Assembly: GCA_017435185.1 (NCBI GenBank)
Contig: JAFSFN010000224.1
Coordinates: 1-10,900, forward strand
Length of the DNA stretch: 10,900 nucleotides
Reading direction: 5' to 3'
DNA from: Clostridia bacterium
Lineage (GTDB): Bacteria; Bacillota; Clostridia; Christensenellales; CAG-138
Part shown: positions 1-6,676 of the stretch, in pieces
Layout: each line of letters begins with the position of its first letter
Numbering within the stretch: the stretch's first letter is position 1
The notes under the pieces: generated by a model
Seen by the model: only the letters and a program-made list of their open reading frames with translations
The model's database searches: none
What the model was told of the DNA's origin: nothing
Translations under genes and position numbers: made by a program

Positions 1-69
1 ATCTTTACCCGGTGATGCTGGGAAGAACCTATCGGCTGTGCTGCCGCACCGGTTCTTTGGAGGTGCAGC
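1..69 (+). other. gene end plus structured spacer upstream of secY
   Basis: The first 15 bases read in frame 1 as I-F-T-R-stop (TGA at 13-15), which could be the C-terminus of the preceding gene. By synteny that would be rplO (L15), but four residues cannot prove it. The remainder folds as a hairpin: AAGAACC (23-29) pairs with GGTTCTT (51-57), and inside it CGGC (33-36) pairs with GCCG (43-46) around a six-base loop. No T-tract follows, so it is not a standard terminator. The hairpin ends directly before the GGAGGT at 59-64, so it could affect secY translation; that is inference. Confidence 0.4.
59..64 (+). promoter_or_regulatory. Shine-Dalgarno of secY
   Basis: GGAGGT lies five bases before the codon AAG at 70-72, ideal spacing for initiation there. 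A second, weaker purine run (AAGGGG, 70-75) lies six bases before CTG at 82. The stronger site favours the homology-predicted start at 70 even though AAG is not a normal start codon. Confidence 0.6.
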
Positions 70-1416
70 AAGGGGACTACACTGAAAAATGCGTTTAAGG
101 TAAAAGACATTCGCACAAGAATGCTATTTACCCTCTTGCTCATAGTAGTTTACAGATTCGGTAGCTTCATTCCGGTTCCGTTTGTTGATGTTTCGGCATT
201 GCAGGCGGCATCGGAGGGCTATGACATACTCGGCTTCCTCAACCTCTTGTCAGGTGGTGCGTTCAGCCAGTTCACGATCTTTGCAATGGGTATTTCACCC
301 TATATCACAGCATCGATCATCATTCAGCTTTTGCAGATTGCTATTCCTGCTTTGGAACGCATTGCAAAGGAAGAAGATGGCAGAACGAAGCTGGAGCGCA
401 TTACTCGCTATACAGGTATAGCGTTGGCACTCGTACAGAGCATCGGTATCGTCATAAGCCTTGGCTCAAGTGTTGTTACAAGCACATCCTGGCTTGCATA
501 CGCAACAATCGGTATTGTTTGTACAGCAGGTACAGCATTCCTTATTTGGCTTGCTGAACGCATTACGGATAAGGGAATCGGCAACGGTACTTCCTTCCTT
601 ATCTTTGCATCAATCTGTTCGCAGGTACCGAACGTTGTTACCGCATTGATAAGAAACATCTTCTTTGATGTTCAGGATGTTACATCAGCATTCCCCAACG
701 TATTGCCCAAGTGGATATTCCCCGTATTGATCGTAATCGTATTGGTCATTATCGCAGGTGTAGTATTCGTAGACAGGGGCGTACGCCGTGTTCCGGTACA
801 GTACGCAAAGCGTGTTGTCGGTCGTAAACTTTACGGCGGTCAGTCAACACATATCCCCCTTAAAGCGAACGCAAACGGCGTTATGCCGCTCATCTTCGCA
901 ATGACTATTATGCAGTTCCCCACAATGATCCTCCAGATCGTTGATAACTCGGGTTACTACACAATGACACAGTGGCTCACTAACTCCGCAACTGATATTT
1001 CAACAGTAGGTTGGTTCACAAAGTTCTTCATGCAGTACCTGAGATCGGGTACAGCTGTTTACTACATCATTTACGCATTGCTCATACTCGGTTTTGCGTA
1101 TTTCTACACAGCTATCTCCTTCAACCCGATCGAGATCAGCAAGAATCTCCAGCAGAACGGCGGCTTCATCCCCGGTATCCGTCCGGGCAAGCCCACAAGC
1201 GATTATCTTGCAAAGAAAGCAAACCGCTTGACACTGTTCGGTGCATTCTTCCTCATGTGTATCGCAATAATCCCCGCTTTGGTCATGTCATCTTTCGGCC
1301 TCAGCACAATGTTTGGACCTACAAGCATTTTGATCATGGTAAGCGTTGCACTCGAAACGAGCTCACAGCTTGAATCCATGTTGCTTATGCGTCACTACAA
1401 GGGATTCCTTGGATAA
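70..1416 (+). CDS. secY: preprotein translocase subunit SecY (start codon anomalous)
   Basis: SecY is the channel subunit of the SecYEG translocon in the cytoplasmic membrane, moving unfolded preproteins with SecA and inserting membrane proteins. The protein is hydrophobic with about ten membrane segments. Family hallmarks visible are the ITDKGIGNGTSF loop, the cytosolic loop with VDRGVRRVPVQYAKR and ANGVMP, the GFIPGIRPGKPT loop and the C-terminal LLMRHYKGFLG. Reading upstream of ATG 121 gives L-K-N-A-F-K-V-K-D-I-R-T-R, the normal SecY N-terminus, so 121 is internal. From memory of the B. subtilis protein, M-F-K-T-I-S-N aligns without gaps to x-G-T-T-L-K-N, placing residue 1 at AAG 70-72 (448 residues). 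CTG 82 is the only other start-like codon in frame (444 residues). The gene stops with TAA, 16 bases before adk. Identity is certain; the start is not. Confidence 0.95.
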   Translation, partial: KGTTLKNAFKVKDIRTRMLFTLLLIVVYRFGSFIPVPFVDVSALQAASEGYDILGFLNLLSGGAFSQFTIFAMGISPYITASIIIQLLQIAIPALERIAKEEDGRTKLERITRYTGIALALVQSIGIVISLGSSVVTSTSWLAYATIGIVCTAGTAFLIWLAERITDKGIGNGTSFLIFASICSQVPNVVTALIRNIFFDVQDVTSAFPNVLPKWIFPVLIVIVLVIIAGVVFVDRGVRRVPVQYAKRVVGRKLYGGQSTHIPLKANANGVMPLIFAMTIMQFPTMILQIVDNSGYYTMTQWLTNSATDISTVGWFTKFFMQYLRSGTAVYYIIYALLILGFAYFYTAISFNPIEISKNLQQNGGFIPGIRPGKPTSDYLAKKANRLTLFGAFFLMCIAIIPALVMSSFGLSTMFGPTSILIMVSVALETSSQLESMLLMRHYKGFLG

Positions 1417-1432
1417 TTTGCGAGGTAGTAAA

Positions 1433-2059
1433 ATGAAACTTATATTGTTAGGAGCACCCGGTGCAGGTAAGGGCACACAGGCTGAACGCATAGCAGAGCA
1501 GTATGGCCTTGCACATATATCAACAGGCGATATGCTCAGAGCCGAAATGAAAAAAGGCACAGAGCTCGGCGTCATGGCAAAATCCTTTACTGATAAGGGC
1601 GAACTGGTTCCGGACGATGTAATAATTGCAATGGTGCAGAAGCGCATAAGTGAGCGCGACTGCGATAACGGTTTCCTGCTCGACGGTTTTCCGCGTACGG
1701 TTAACCAGGCAGATGCGTTGAAAACCATTTCCGACATTGATATGGTAGTAAATATTGATGTTCCTACTGAAAGATTGGTTGCCAGGATAAGCGGAAGGCG
1801 TATGTGCCCCGGCTGCGGCGCCAGCTTCCACATCTCGATGTACAGAGGGAGTATCTGCGACAAATGCGGAGCAGAGCTCTACATCAGAGATGATGATAAG
1901 GAAGAGACAGTTTATAATCGCATCAAGGTCTACAATGAAAAGACGCAGCCCCTCATCGACTACTATACAGACAACGGTCTGCTCAAGTCGGTAGACGGCG
2001 ATAAATCTCCCGAGCAGGTATTTGAAAGCATAAAAGTGCTGTTAAAGGAGCTTAAATGA
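1433..2059 (+). CDS. adk: adenylate kinase
   Basis: Adenylate kinase interconverts ATP + AMP and 2 ADP in the cytoplasm and sits in the secY operon of most Firmicutes. The 208-residue product has the P-loop GAPGAGKGT (7-15), the AMP-site motif TGDMLR (31-36), DGFPRT (84-89) and a long-form lid. The lid carries four cysteines (C125, C128, C142, C145) as C-x2-C-x13-C-x2-C, so it should bind structural zinc; the middle spacing is somewhat shorter than the x16 common in Gram-positive enzymes. ATG 1433 was chosen because it starts directly at M-K-L-I-L-L-G, has GAGG seven bases upstream and follows the secY stop; an in-frame ATG at 1346 lies inside secY. The stop TGA overlaps the map ATG (ATGA), which suggests translational coupling. 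Confidence 0.97.
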   Translation: MKLILLGAPGAGKGTQAERIAEQYGLAHISTGDMLRAEMKKGTELGVMAKSFTDKGELVPDDVIIAMVQKRISERDCDNGFLLDGFPRTVNQADALKTISDIDMVVNIDVPTERLVARISGRRMCPGCGASFHISMYRGSICDKCGAELYIRDDDKEETVYNRIKVYNEKTQPLIDYYTDNGLLKSVDGDKSPEQVFESIKVLLKELK

Positions 2060-2817
2060 CAGTCAAAAGCAAAGCCGACATAGAGCGTATGCGATTAGCC
2101 GGCAAGGTTGTGGCTGATACCCTCGATATGCTTAAAAGCATTGCGAAGGTAGGCGTAACTACACTTGAGCTTGACCGAGCAGCCGAAGAGTTTATCAGGA
2201 GCAAGGGAGCAATTCCCTCGTTCCTGAACTACAACGGCTATCCCAACAGCATATGCGCTTCTGTCAACAGTCAGGTCGTTCACGGTATACCCGGAGCGTA
2301 TAAACTGAAAGACGGTGACATTCTCAGTGTTGATGTCGGCGCCGTACTTGACGGTTGACAGGGCGATGCTGCGAGAACATTTCTTATCGGAAATGTTTCC
2401 GATGAAGTCAAGCGACTTGTCATGGTTACTCGTGAATGCTTCTTTGAAGGCATAAAACAGGCGAAGGTCGGCAATCATGTGTGTGACATATCAAAAGCGA
2501 TACAGGAGCATGCAGAGAAGAACGGATACTCAGTAGTGCGTGAACTTGTCGGTCACGGCATCGGCAGAAATATGCATGAGGATCCCGAAGTACCGAACTA
2601 TTATGAACGCCGCTATGGCCGTGGAATGCGTCTTGAAAGCGGAATGACACTTGCGATAGAACCCATGATAAACCTTGGTTCACGCGAGATAGTCACGCTT
2701 CGTGACGGCTGGACGGTTGAAACAAAGGATAAAAAGCCGTCAGCGCATTATGAAAACACGATAGCAATAACTGATGGCGAGCCTGAAATACTTACGATGA
2801 GTGAGGAGCAATTCTGA
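2056..2817 (+). pseudogene. map: methionine aminopeptidase type I, in-frame TGA at codon 101
   Basis: MetAP removes the initiator methionine from nascent proteins and is normally essential unless a second copy exists. Read through the TGA at 2356-2358, the frame gives 253 positions of a complete type I enzyme. Catalytic H76 (VVHGIP) and metal ligand D93 (SVDVG) precede the stop; ligands D104 (GDAART), H167 (VGHGIG), E202 (AIEPM) and E233 (HYEN) follow it. The spacing matches the E. coli enzyme. The TGA occupies an aromatic position (F105 in E. coli; DGxHGD context), one base from TGG. There is no frameshift or other decay, so this is either a very recent nonsense mutation, a sequence error, or readthrough. 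If real and not read through, a 100-residue fragment lacking four of five ligands results. AAAGGAG at 2044-2050 and the ATGA overlap with adk fix the start. The final TGA overlaps the next ATG. Confidence 0.9.
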
Positions 2818-3068
2818 TGGAAGCAATAGGCACATTGGTTTGCTCAAAAGCAGGCAGAGACAAGGGAAAACGGTTTGTGATAGTGGGCATATTCGATGAA
2901 AATCATGTGCTTGTCGCAGACGGTGAACTTAGAAAAGTGAGCAATCCCAAAAAGAAAAAACTCAAGCACCTGCAGTTTGAAAACCGCAGAGTGAGTGAAA
3001 TAGAGGAATGGCTCACAGGAGATTGTGGCGTAGCGGATTCAAAAATACGCAATGCAGTGCAAAAATAG
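2817..3068 (+). CDS. KOW domain RNA-binding protein, L14e-like
   Basis: This 83-residue basic protein begins with a KOW-type segment: [15 protein letters not shown] (5-19), followed by beta-strand-like V-I-V-G-I-F and H-V-L-V-A-D-G. A lysine-rich stretch, [10 protein letters not shown], follows. Such proteins resemble archaeal/eukaryotic ribosomal protein L14e. They are commonly found between map and infA in Firmicutes, where their function is not well established; RNA or ribosome binding is inferred from the fold. Its ATG overlaps the map stop by one base (TGATG), so translation probably depends on ribosomes terminating on map. Premature termination at the map TGA could therefore also lower its expression. 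The stop TAG lies inside the infA ribosome binding site. Confidence 0.85.
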   Translation: MEAIGTLVCSKAGRDKGKRFVIVGIFDENHVLVADGELRKVSNPKKKKLKHLQFENRRVSEIEEWLTGDCGVADSKIRNAVQK

Positions 3069-3073
3069 GAGGT
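3067..3073 (+). promoter_or_regulatory. Shine-Dalgarno deciding the infA TTG start
   Basis: AGGAGGT is followed by five bases and then TTG at 3079-3081. No site of similar strength precedes the in-frame ATG at 3052, which lies inside the KOW gene. Confidence 0.8.
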
Positions 3074-3078
3074 ATAAC

Positions 3079-3431
<353 letters not shown>

Positions 3432-3567
3432 TCGCTTCAAAAAAGTCCCTGCAAAGAGGGACGGAAAGAAAATACTTGCCGGTGCGGCTGCTCGTATCTT
3501 ACAATGCGAGAATCCGGCGAGCTCATTATAAATTTGCAATTCAACAAAAAATTACGGAGGTGTACAA
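3432..3567 (+). promoter_or_regulatory. structured rpmJ-rpsM leader, possible r-protein control element
   Basis: This is the longest gap within the ribosomal cluster. Two structures are visible. GTCCCT (3445-3450) pairs perfectly with AGGGAC (3457-3462) around a six-base loop, with no T-run after it, so it is not a typical terminator. Further on, GCCGG (3478-3482) pairs with CCGGC (3514-3518), enclosing CTCGTAT (3491-3497) paired with ATGCGAG (3504-3510) through one G-U pair and a CTTACA loop. The rpsM ribosome binding site lies downstream (3556-3562). In E. coli, S4 represses the alpha operon through a leader structure just before rpsM, and rpsD is in the same operon here. An analogous S4-binding leader is an inference; no known consensus was recognised. 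Confidence 0.45.
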
Positions 3568-3936
3568 ATGGCACGTATTTCCGGCGTTGACCTGCCCAGA
3601 GAGAAGAGAGTCGAAATTGGCTTGACTTACATCTATGGCATAGGACGCAAGACAGCTACAGACATCCTCAACGCTACAGGCGTTGACGGCAATATCCGCG
3701 TAAGAGATTTGTCCGAGGCTGATGTAAACAAATTGAGAGAATATATTGATCATAACGTTAAGGTAGAGGGTGATCTCAGAAGAGAAACTTCCCTCAACAT
3801 CAAGAGATTGATCGAAATCGGTTGCTATCGTGGTGTTCGCCATCGTAAGGGCTTGCCCGTACGTGGTCAGAGCACGAAGCAGAACGCCAGAACACGCAAG
3901 GGTCCCAAGCGTTCAGTAGGCGGAAGAAAGAAGTAA
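3568..3936 (+). CDS. rpsM: 30S ribosomal protein S13
   Basis: S13 sits in the head of the small subunit and contacts the P-site tRNA and intersubunit bridges. The 122-residue product begins [10 protein letters not shown] and shows the helix-two-turns-helix segment with Y-G-I-G-R-K-T-A (24-31). It also has the conserved [16 protein letters not shown] and a basic tail that threads between tRNAs. Length is normal. GGAGGTG at 3556-3562 gives a clear start. It opens the S13-S11-S4-alpha-L17 block and ends 16 bases before rpsK. Confidence 0.97.
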   Translation: MARISGVDLPREKRVEIGLTYIYGIGRKTATDILNATGVDGNIRVRDLSEADVNKLREYIDHNVKVEGDLRRETSLNIKRLIEIGCYRGVRHRKGLPVRGQSTKQNARTRKGPKRSVGGRKK

Positions 3937-3952
3937 GGGAGGAGAATAGATA

Positions 3953-4357
3953 ATGGCAAAGGCAGGAAAAGTCAAAAAAGCAGGAAGCCGTAAGCGCCGT
4001 GAGAAGAAGAACATCGAACGTGGCGCAGCACATATTCGTTCTTCCTTCAATAACACAATGGTTACCATAACCGACTTGCAGGGTAATGCCATCTCTTGGG
4101 CATCCGCAGGCGGATTGGGCTTCAGAGGCTCCAGAAAGAGCACTCCTTTCGCAGCTCAGGTAGCAGCAGAAACAGCAGCAAAGGCAGCTATGGAACATGG
4201 CCTTCGCACTGTTGAAGTTTATGTCAAGGGCCCCGGCAGTGGTCGTGAAGCAGCAATTCGTGCTTTGCAGACAGCAGGCTTGGATGTAAACATGATCAAA
4301 GACGTGACGCCCATACCGCACAACGGTTGCCGTCCGCCTAAGCGCAGAAGAGTATAA
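3953..4357 (+). CDS. rpsK: 30S ribosomal protein S11
   Basis: S11 is in the platform of the 30S subunit near the E site and the Shine-Dalgarno duplex. The 134-residue product has a basic Clostridia-style N-terminal extension ([14 protein letters not shown]) followed by the conserved core: [12 protein letters not shown], the [21 protein letters not shown] segment, [15 protein letters not shown] and [14 protein letters not shown] at the end. Length is close to the usual 127-131. AAGGGAGGAG at 3935-3944 is a strong ribosome binding site. Only 14 bases separate it from rpsD. Confidence 0.97.
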   Translation: MAKAGKVKKAGSRKRREKKNIERGAAHIRSSFNNTMVTITDLQGNAISWASAGGLGFRGSRKSTPFAAQVAAETAAKAAMEHGLRTVEVYVKGPGSGREAAIRALQTAGLDVNMIKDVTPIPHNGCRPPKRRRV

Positions 4358-4371
4358 GGAGGCAAACGACA

Positions 4372-5001
4372 ATGGCAAGATATACAGAATCCGTTTGCAG
4401 ACAGTGCCGCAGAGAAGGCACAAAGTTGTTCTTGAAGGGTGACCGCTGCTACAGTGCAAAATGTGCTGTTTTGAAGCGCCACACAATTCCCGGCCAGCAT
4501 GGTCAGTCAAGAGCAAGAAAGCAGTCTGAGTATGGCCAGCAGCTCCGTGAAAAGCAGAAGTGCAGAAGAGCTTACGGCATATTGGAATCCCAGTTTAGAA
4601 AGTACTATGATATGGCTGCAAATATGCGCGGCGTAACAGGCGAAAACATGCTTTGCTTGTTGGAGCGCAGACTTGATAACGTAGCATACCGCCTCGGTTT
4701 CGGTTCCAGCCGTCCCATGGCTCGTCAGCTCGTTAACCATGGTCATATCCTCGTAGACGGTAAGAAAGTCAATATCGCTTCTTACCTTGTAAAGCCTGGT
4801 CAGGTAATCAGCATCAAATCGGGCAGCCGTGATATCGCAGTCCTTAAGGACTTGAGAGAACAGGGTTCAAGCAAGCCCGTTCCGACATGGTTGGAACTTG
4901 ATGTTGAAAATCTTTCGGGTAAGGTTGCAGCAATGCCCACCCGTGAAGACATCGACCTTACGATCGAAGAGCACCTCATCGTTGAGTTCTACTCAAGATG
5001 A
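4372..5001 (+). CDS. rpsD: 30S ribosomal protein S4
   Basis: S4 is a primary 16S rRNA-binding protein that nucleates 30S assembly; in several bacteria it also represses its own operon. The 209-residue product has an N-terminal zinc site with C9, C12, C26 and C31, the C+ form, then the rRNA-binding core ([10 protein letters not shown]) and an S4-type RNA-binding domain ([18 protein letters not shown], then [14 protein letters not shown]). The C-terminal [10 protein letters not shown] is characteristic. AAGGAGG at 4356-4362 sets the start. It ends in tandem stops (TGATGA). Unlike B. subtilis, where rpsD is elsewhere, it lies within the alpha cluster, so a leader-based feedback loop before rpsM is plausible. 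Confidence 0.97.
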   Translation: MARYTESVCRQCRREGTKLFLKGDRCYSAKCAVLKRHTIPGQHGQSRARKQSEYGQQLREKQKCRRAYGILESQFRKYYDMAANMRGVTGENMLCLLERRLDNVAYRLGFGSSRPMARQLVNHGHILVDGKKVNIASYLVKPGQVISIKSGSRDIAVLKDLREQGSSKPVPTWLELDVENLSGKVAAMPTREDIDLTIEEHLIVEFYSR

Positions 5002-5066
5002 TGACAGCATATATTTGATATATTGTTGTTAAAGCCCGATCGACAATTTCAAGAGAGGGGAAATAT
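5002..5066 (+). other. rpsD-rpoA spacer with weak hairpin
   Basis: The 65-base spacer holds a possible hairpin: ATTGTTG (5022-5028) with CGACAAT (5041-5047), seven pairs including one G-U and a 12-base loop. An AT dyad (ATATAT-TTG-ATATAT) lies just upstream. No T-tract follows, so termination is unlikely. The rpoA ribosome binding site GAGAGGGG ends at 5060. Confidence 0.3.
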
Positions 5067-6008
5067 ATGATAGAAATCGAAAGACCCAAAATTGAATGCG
5101 TGGAAGTCGGTGACGATTTCGGTACATTTGTGGTAGAGCCGCTCGAGCGTGGTTTCGGTACTACACTTGGCAACTCACTTCGCAGGGTATTGCTTTCGTC
5201 GCTGCCCGGAGTAGCTGTTTCATCTGTCAAGATAGATGGCGTTCTCCACGAATTTTCGACGGTCGAAGGCGTAAGAGAAGATGTTACCGAGCTTGTGCTG
5301 AACCTTAAAGAGCTTGTTGTGAAGCTCCATAGCGACGGCCCCGTAACCGTTTTGATAGACGCTGAAGGCGAAGGCGAAGTCAAGGCAGGCGACATCATTG
5401 CTGATGCTGATGTTGAAATCGTAAACAAAGACCTTCACATTGCTACATTGGGAAAAAACGCAAAACTCCGCATGGAGATCGTTTTGGAACATGGCAGAGG
5501 CTATGTCAGTGCTGACAGAAATAAAAAGCCGGGCATGCCAATTGGTCAGTTGGCTGTTGACTCGATATTCACACCCATCCGCAAGGTAAACTTCCGTGTA
5601 GACAATACACGCGTAGGTCAGATTACAGACTATGACAAACTTACATTGGAAGTTTGGACGGACGGCAGCACAAGACCCGACGATGCAGTCAGCTTGGCAG
5701 CCAAGATTTTGACAGAGCACCTTGCATTGTTTGTGAACCTCACAGACCATGTACAGGGCGTCGAAATTATGGTTGAAAAAGAAGAAGACAAGAAAGAAAA
5801 GATACTCGAAATGACGATAGAGGAGCTTGATCTTTCAGTTCGTTCCTTCAATTGCTTGAAGCGTGCAGGTATCAACACTGTTGAAGAGCTCGTACAGCGC
5901 AATGAAGAAGAAATGATGAAGGTTCGTAACCTCGGACGCAAGTCTTTGGAAGAAGTCCAGCATAAGCTGGTTGGCCTTGGACTTTCGCTCCGTCATAACG
6001 AAGACTAA
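5067..6008 (+). CDS. rpoA: DNA-directed RNA polymerase subunit alpha
   Basis: Alpha dimerises to scaffold assembly of RNA polymerase, and its C-terminal domain reads UP elements and contacts activators. The 313-residue product is full length. The N-terminal domain opens I-E-R-P-K-I-E-C and contains [32 protein letters not shown] assembly motifs (first 50 residues) and the V-R-E-D-V-T-E loop. A charged linker rich in E, D and K follows. The C-terminal domain (about 250-313) has [19 protein letters not shown] and [12 protein letters not shown], with the DNA-contact arginines and helix-hairpin-helix in place. GAGAGGGG precedes the ATG by six bases. It ends with TAATAA. Confidence 0.97.
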   Translation: MIEIERPKIECVEVGDDFGTFVVEPLERGFGTTLGNSLRRVLLSSLPGVAVSSVKIDGVLHEFSTVEGVREDVTELVLNLKELVVKLHSDGPVTVLIDAEGEGEVKAGDIIADADVEIVNKDLHIATLGKNAKLRMEIVLEHGRGYVSADRNKKPGMPIGQLAVDSIFTPIRKVNFRVDNTRVGQITDYDKLTLEVWTDGSTRPDDAVSLAAKILTEHLALFVNLTDHVQGVEIMVEKEEDKKEKILEMTIEELDLSVRSFNCLKRAGINTVEELVQRNEEEMMKVRNLGRKSLEEVQHKLVGLGLSLRHNED

Positions 6009-6024
6009 TAAGGAGGAATAGACA

Positions 6025-6516
6025 ATGCCAAACCGTAAACTGGGCAAATCTCCTAATCAGCGCGCCGCATTGCTTCGCAGCCTTACAACGGCACTGATAT
6101 GGAACGGAAGAATAATCACGACCGAAGCTCGTGCCAAGGAAATACGCCCCATAGCCGAGAAGATAATCACTCTCGCGGTTAAGGAATATAAGAACACCGA
6201 GACTGTTAAGAAAGAGTCCCGCAATGATAAGTCCCAGATCGTTGAGATCGAAGTCACAAACGATCTTCCTAGCAAGCTCCATGCTCGCAGACAGATCATG
6301 TCTTATCTCTATGATGTAAAGCCCGAAAAACTTGCTAAAGAGACAAAGCCTGAGTATCGTGAGCGTATGAAGGACAAGGCACATCCCGTCATCGAAAAGC
6401 TCTTCCGTGAAATCGCACCTAAGTGCGACGGTAAGAAGGGTGGCTACATCCGCATAGTTAAGATGGGCCCCCGCAGAGGCGATGCTGCTGAAATGGCTCT
6501 CATCGAGATCATCTGA
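6025..6516 (+). CDS. rplQ: 50S ribosomal protein L17 with lineage insertions
   Basis: L17 binds 23S rRNA near the exit tunnel region. The ends match the family closely: R-K-L-G-K-S-P-N-Q-R-A-A-L-L-R-S-L at the start, I-T-T-E-A-R-A-K-E-I-R, L-H-A-R-R-Q (85-90), and G-G-Y-I-R-I-V-K-M-G-P-R-R-G-D-A-A-E-M at the end. At 163 residues it is about 40 longer than the common 115-125 form. Most of the extra sequence lies between residues 52 and 84, a lysine/glutamate-rich segment, with a smaller excess around 100-122. Enlarged L17 proteins with insertions at this site occur in some Clostridia to my knowledge, so this is probably lineage-specific. AGGAGG at 6011-6016 sets the start. It is the last gene before the terminator. 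Confidence 0.95.
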   Translation: MPNRKLGKSPNQRAALLRSLTTALIWNGRIITTEARAKEIRPIAEKIITLAVKEYKNTETVKKESRNDKSQIVEIEVTNDLPSKLHARRQIMSYLYDVKPEKLAKETKPEYRERMKDKAHPVIEKLFREIAPKCDGKKGGYIRIVKMGPRRGDAAEMALIEII

Positions 6517-6546
6517 ATCTCAAAACAGCTCAATAATTAAAAACTT

Positions 6547-6585
6547 AAAACCGGCATTTGAAGTGTTGCTTCAAAGCCGGTTTTT
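6547..6585 (+). terminator. intrinsic terminator of the ribosomal cluster
   Basis: AAAACCGGC (6547-6555) pairs with GCCGGTTTT (6576-6584), continuing through a single bulged A (6556) into TTTGAAG (6557-6563) paired with CTTCAAA (6569-6575). The loop is TGTTG. That is a 16-pair stem running into TTTTT (6581-6585). It lies 31 bases after the rplQ stop and is the only strong terminator seen between secY and leuS. The rest of the 160-base gap before 6677 is AT-rich; GATAAT at 6635-6640 resembles a -10 box but lacks a convincing -35 at standard spacing. Confidence 0.9.
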
Positions 6586-6676
6586 GCTATAGGGAATAAA
6601 AATGCAGTTTTGTATATAAATTGTAATTAAAGACGATAATACTTGCATGGTTACAAATTTGTTTCGGAGGGTTTTA

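Noticed and set aside
1346..1432. N-terminal extension of adk from ATG 1346
   Set aside because: The extension lies inside secY and has no family counterpart; ATG 1433 has a ribosome binding site and gives the canonical N-terminus.
2356..2358. Genome-wide reassignment of TGA to tryptophan
   Set aside because: adk, map, infA, rpsD, rplQ, the SANT gene and leuS all end naturally at TGA at the expected length, and tryptophans in the window use TGG.
2356..2403. Selenocysteine insertion in MetAP
   Set aside because: The family position is aromatic, not cysteine; no selenoprotein MetAP is known to me; and the downstream loop does not fit the bacterial SECIS pattern.
2422..2817. The C-terminal part of map as a separate gene starting at ATG 2422
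   Set aside because: The conserved G-D-A-A-R-T segment and ligand D104 lie before this ATG in the same frame, no strong ribosome binding site precedes it, and a stand-alone fragment would lack H76 and two metal ligands.
3052..3078. infA starting at ATG 3052
   Set aside because: It overlaps the KOW gene and adds residues absent from IF-1; TTG 3079 has the strong ribosome binding site.
3445..3462. GTCCCT/AGGGAC hairpin after rpmJ as an intrinsic terminator
   Set aside because: It is followed by GGAAAGAAAATA rather than a T-run, so termination on the plus strand is not supported.
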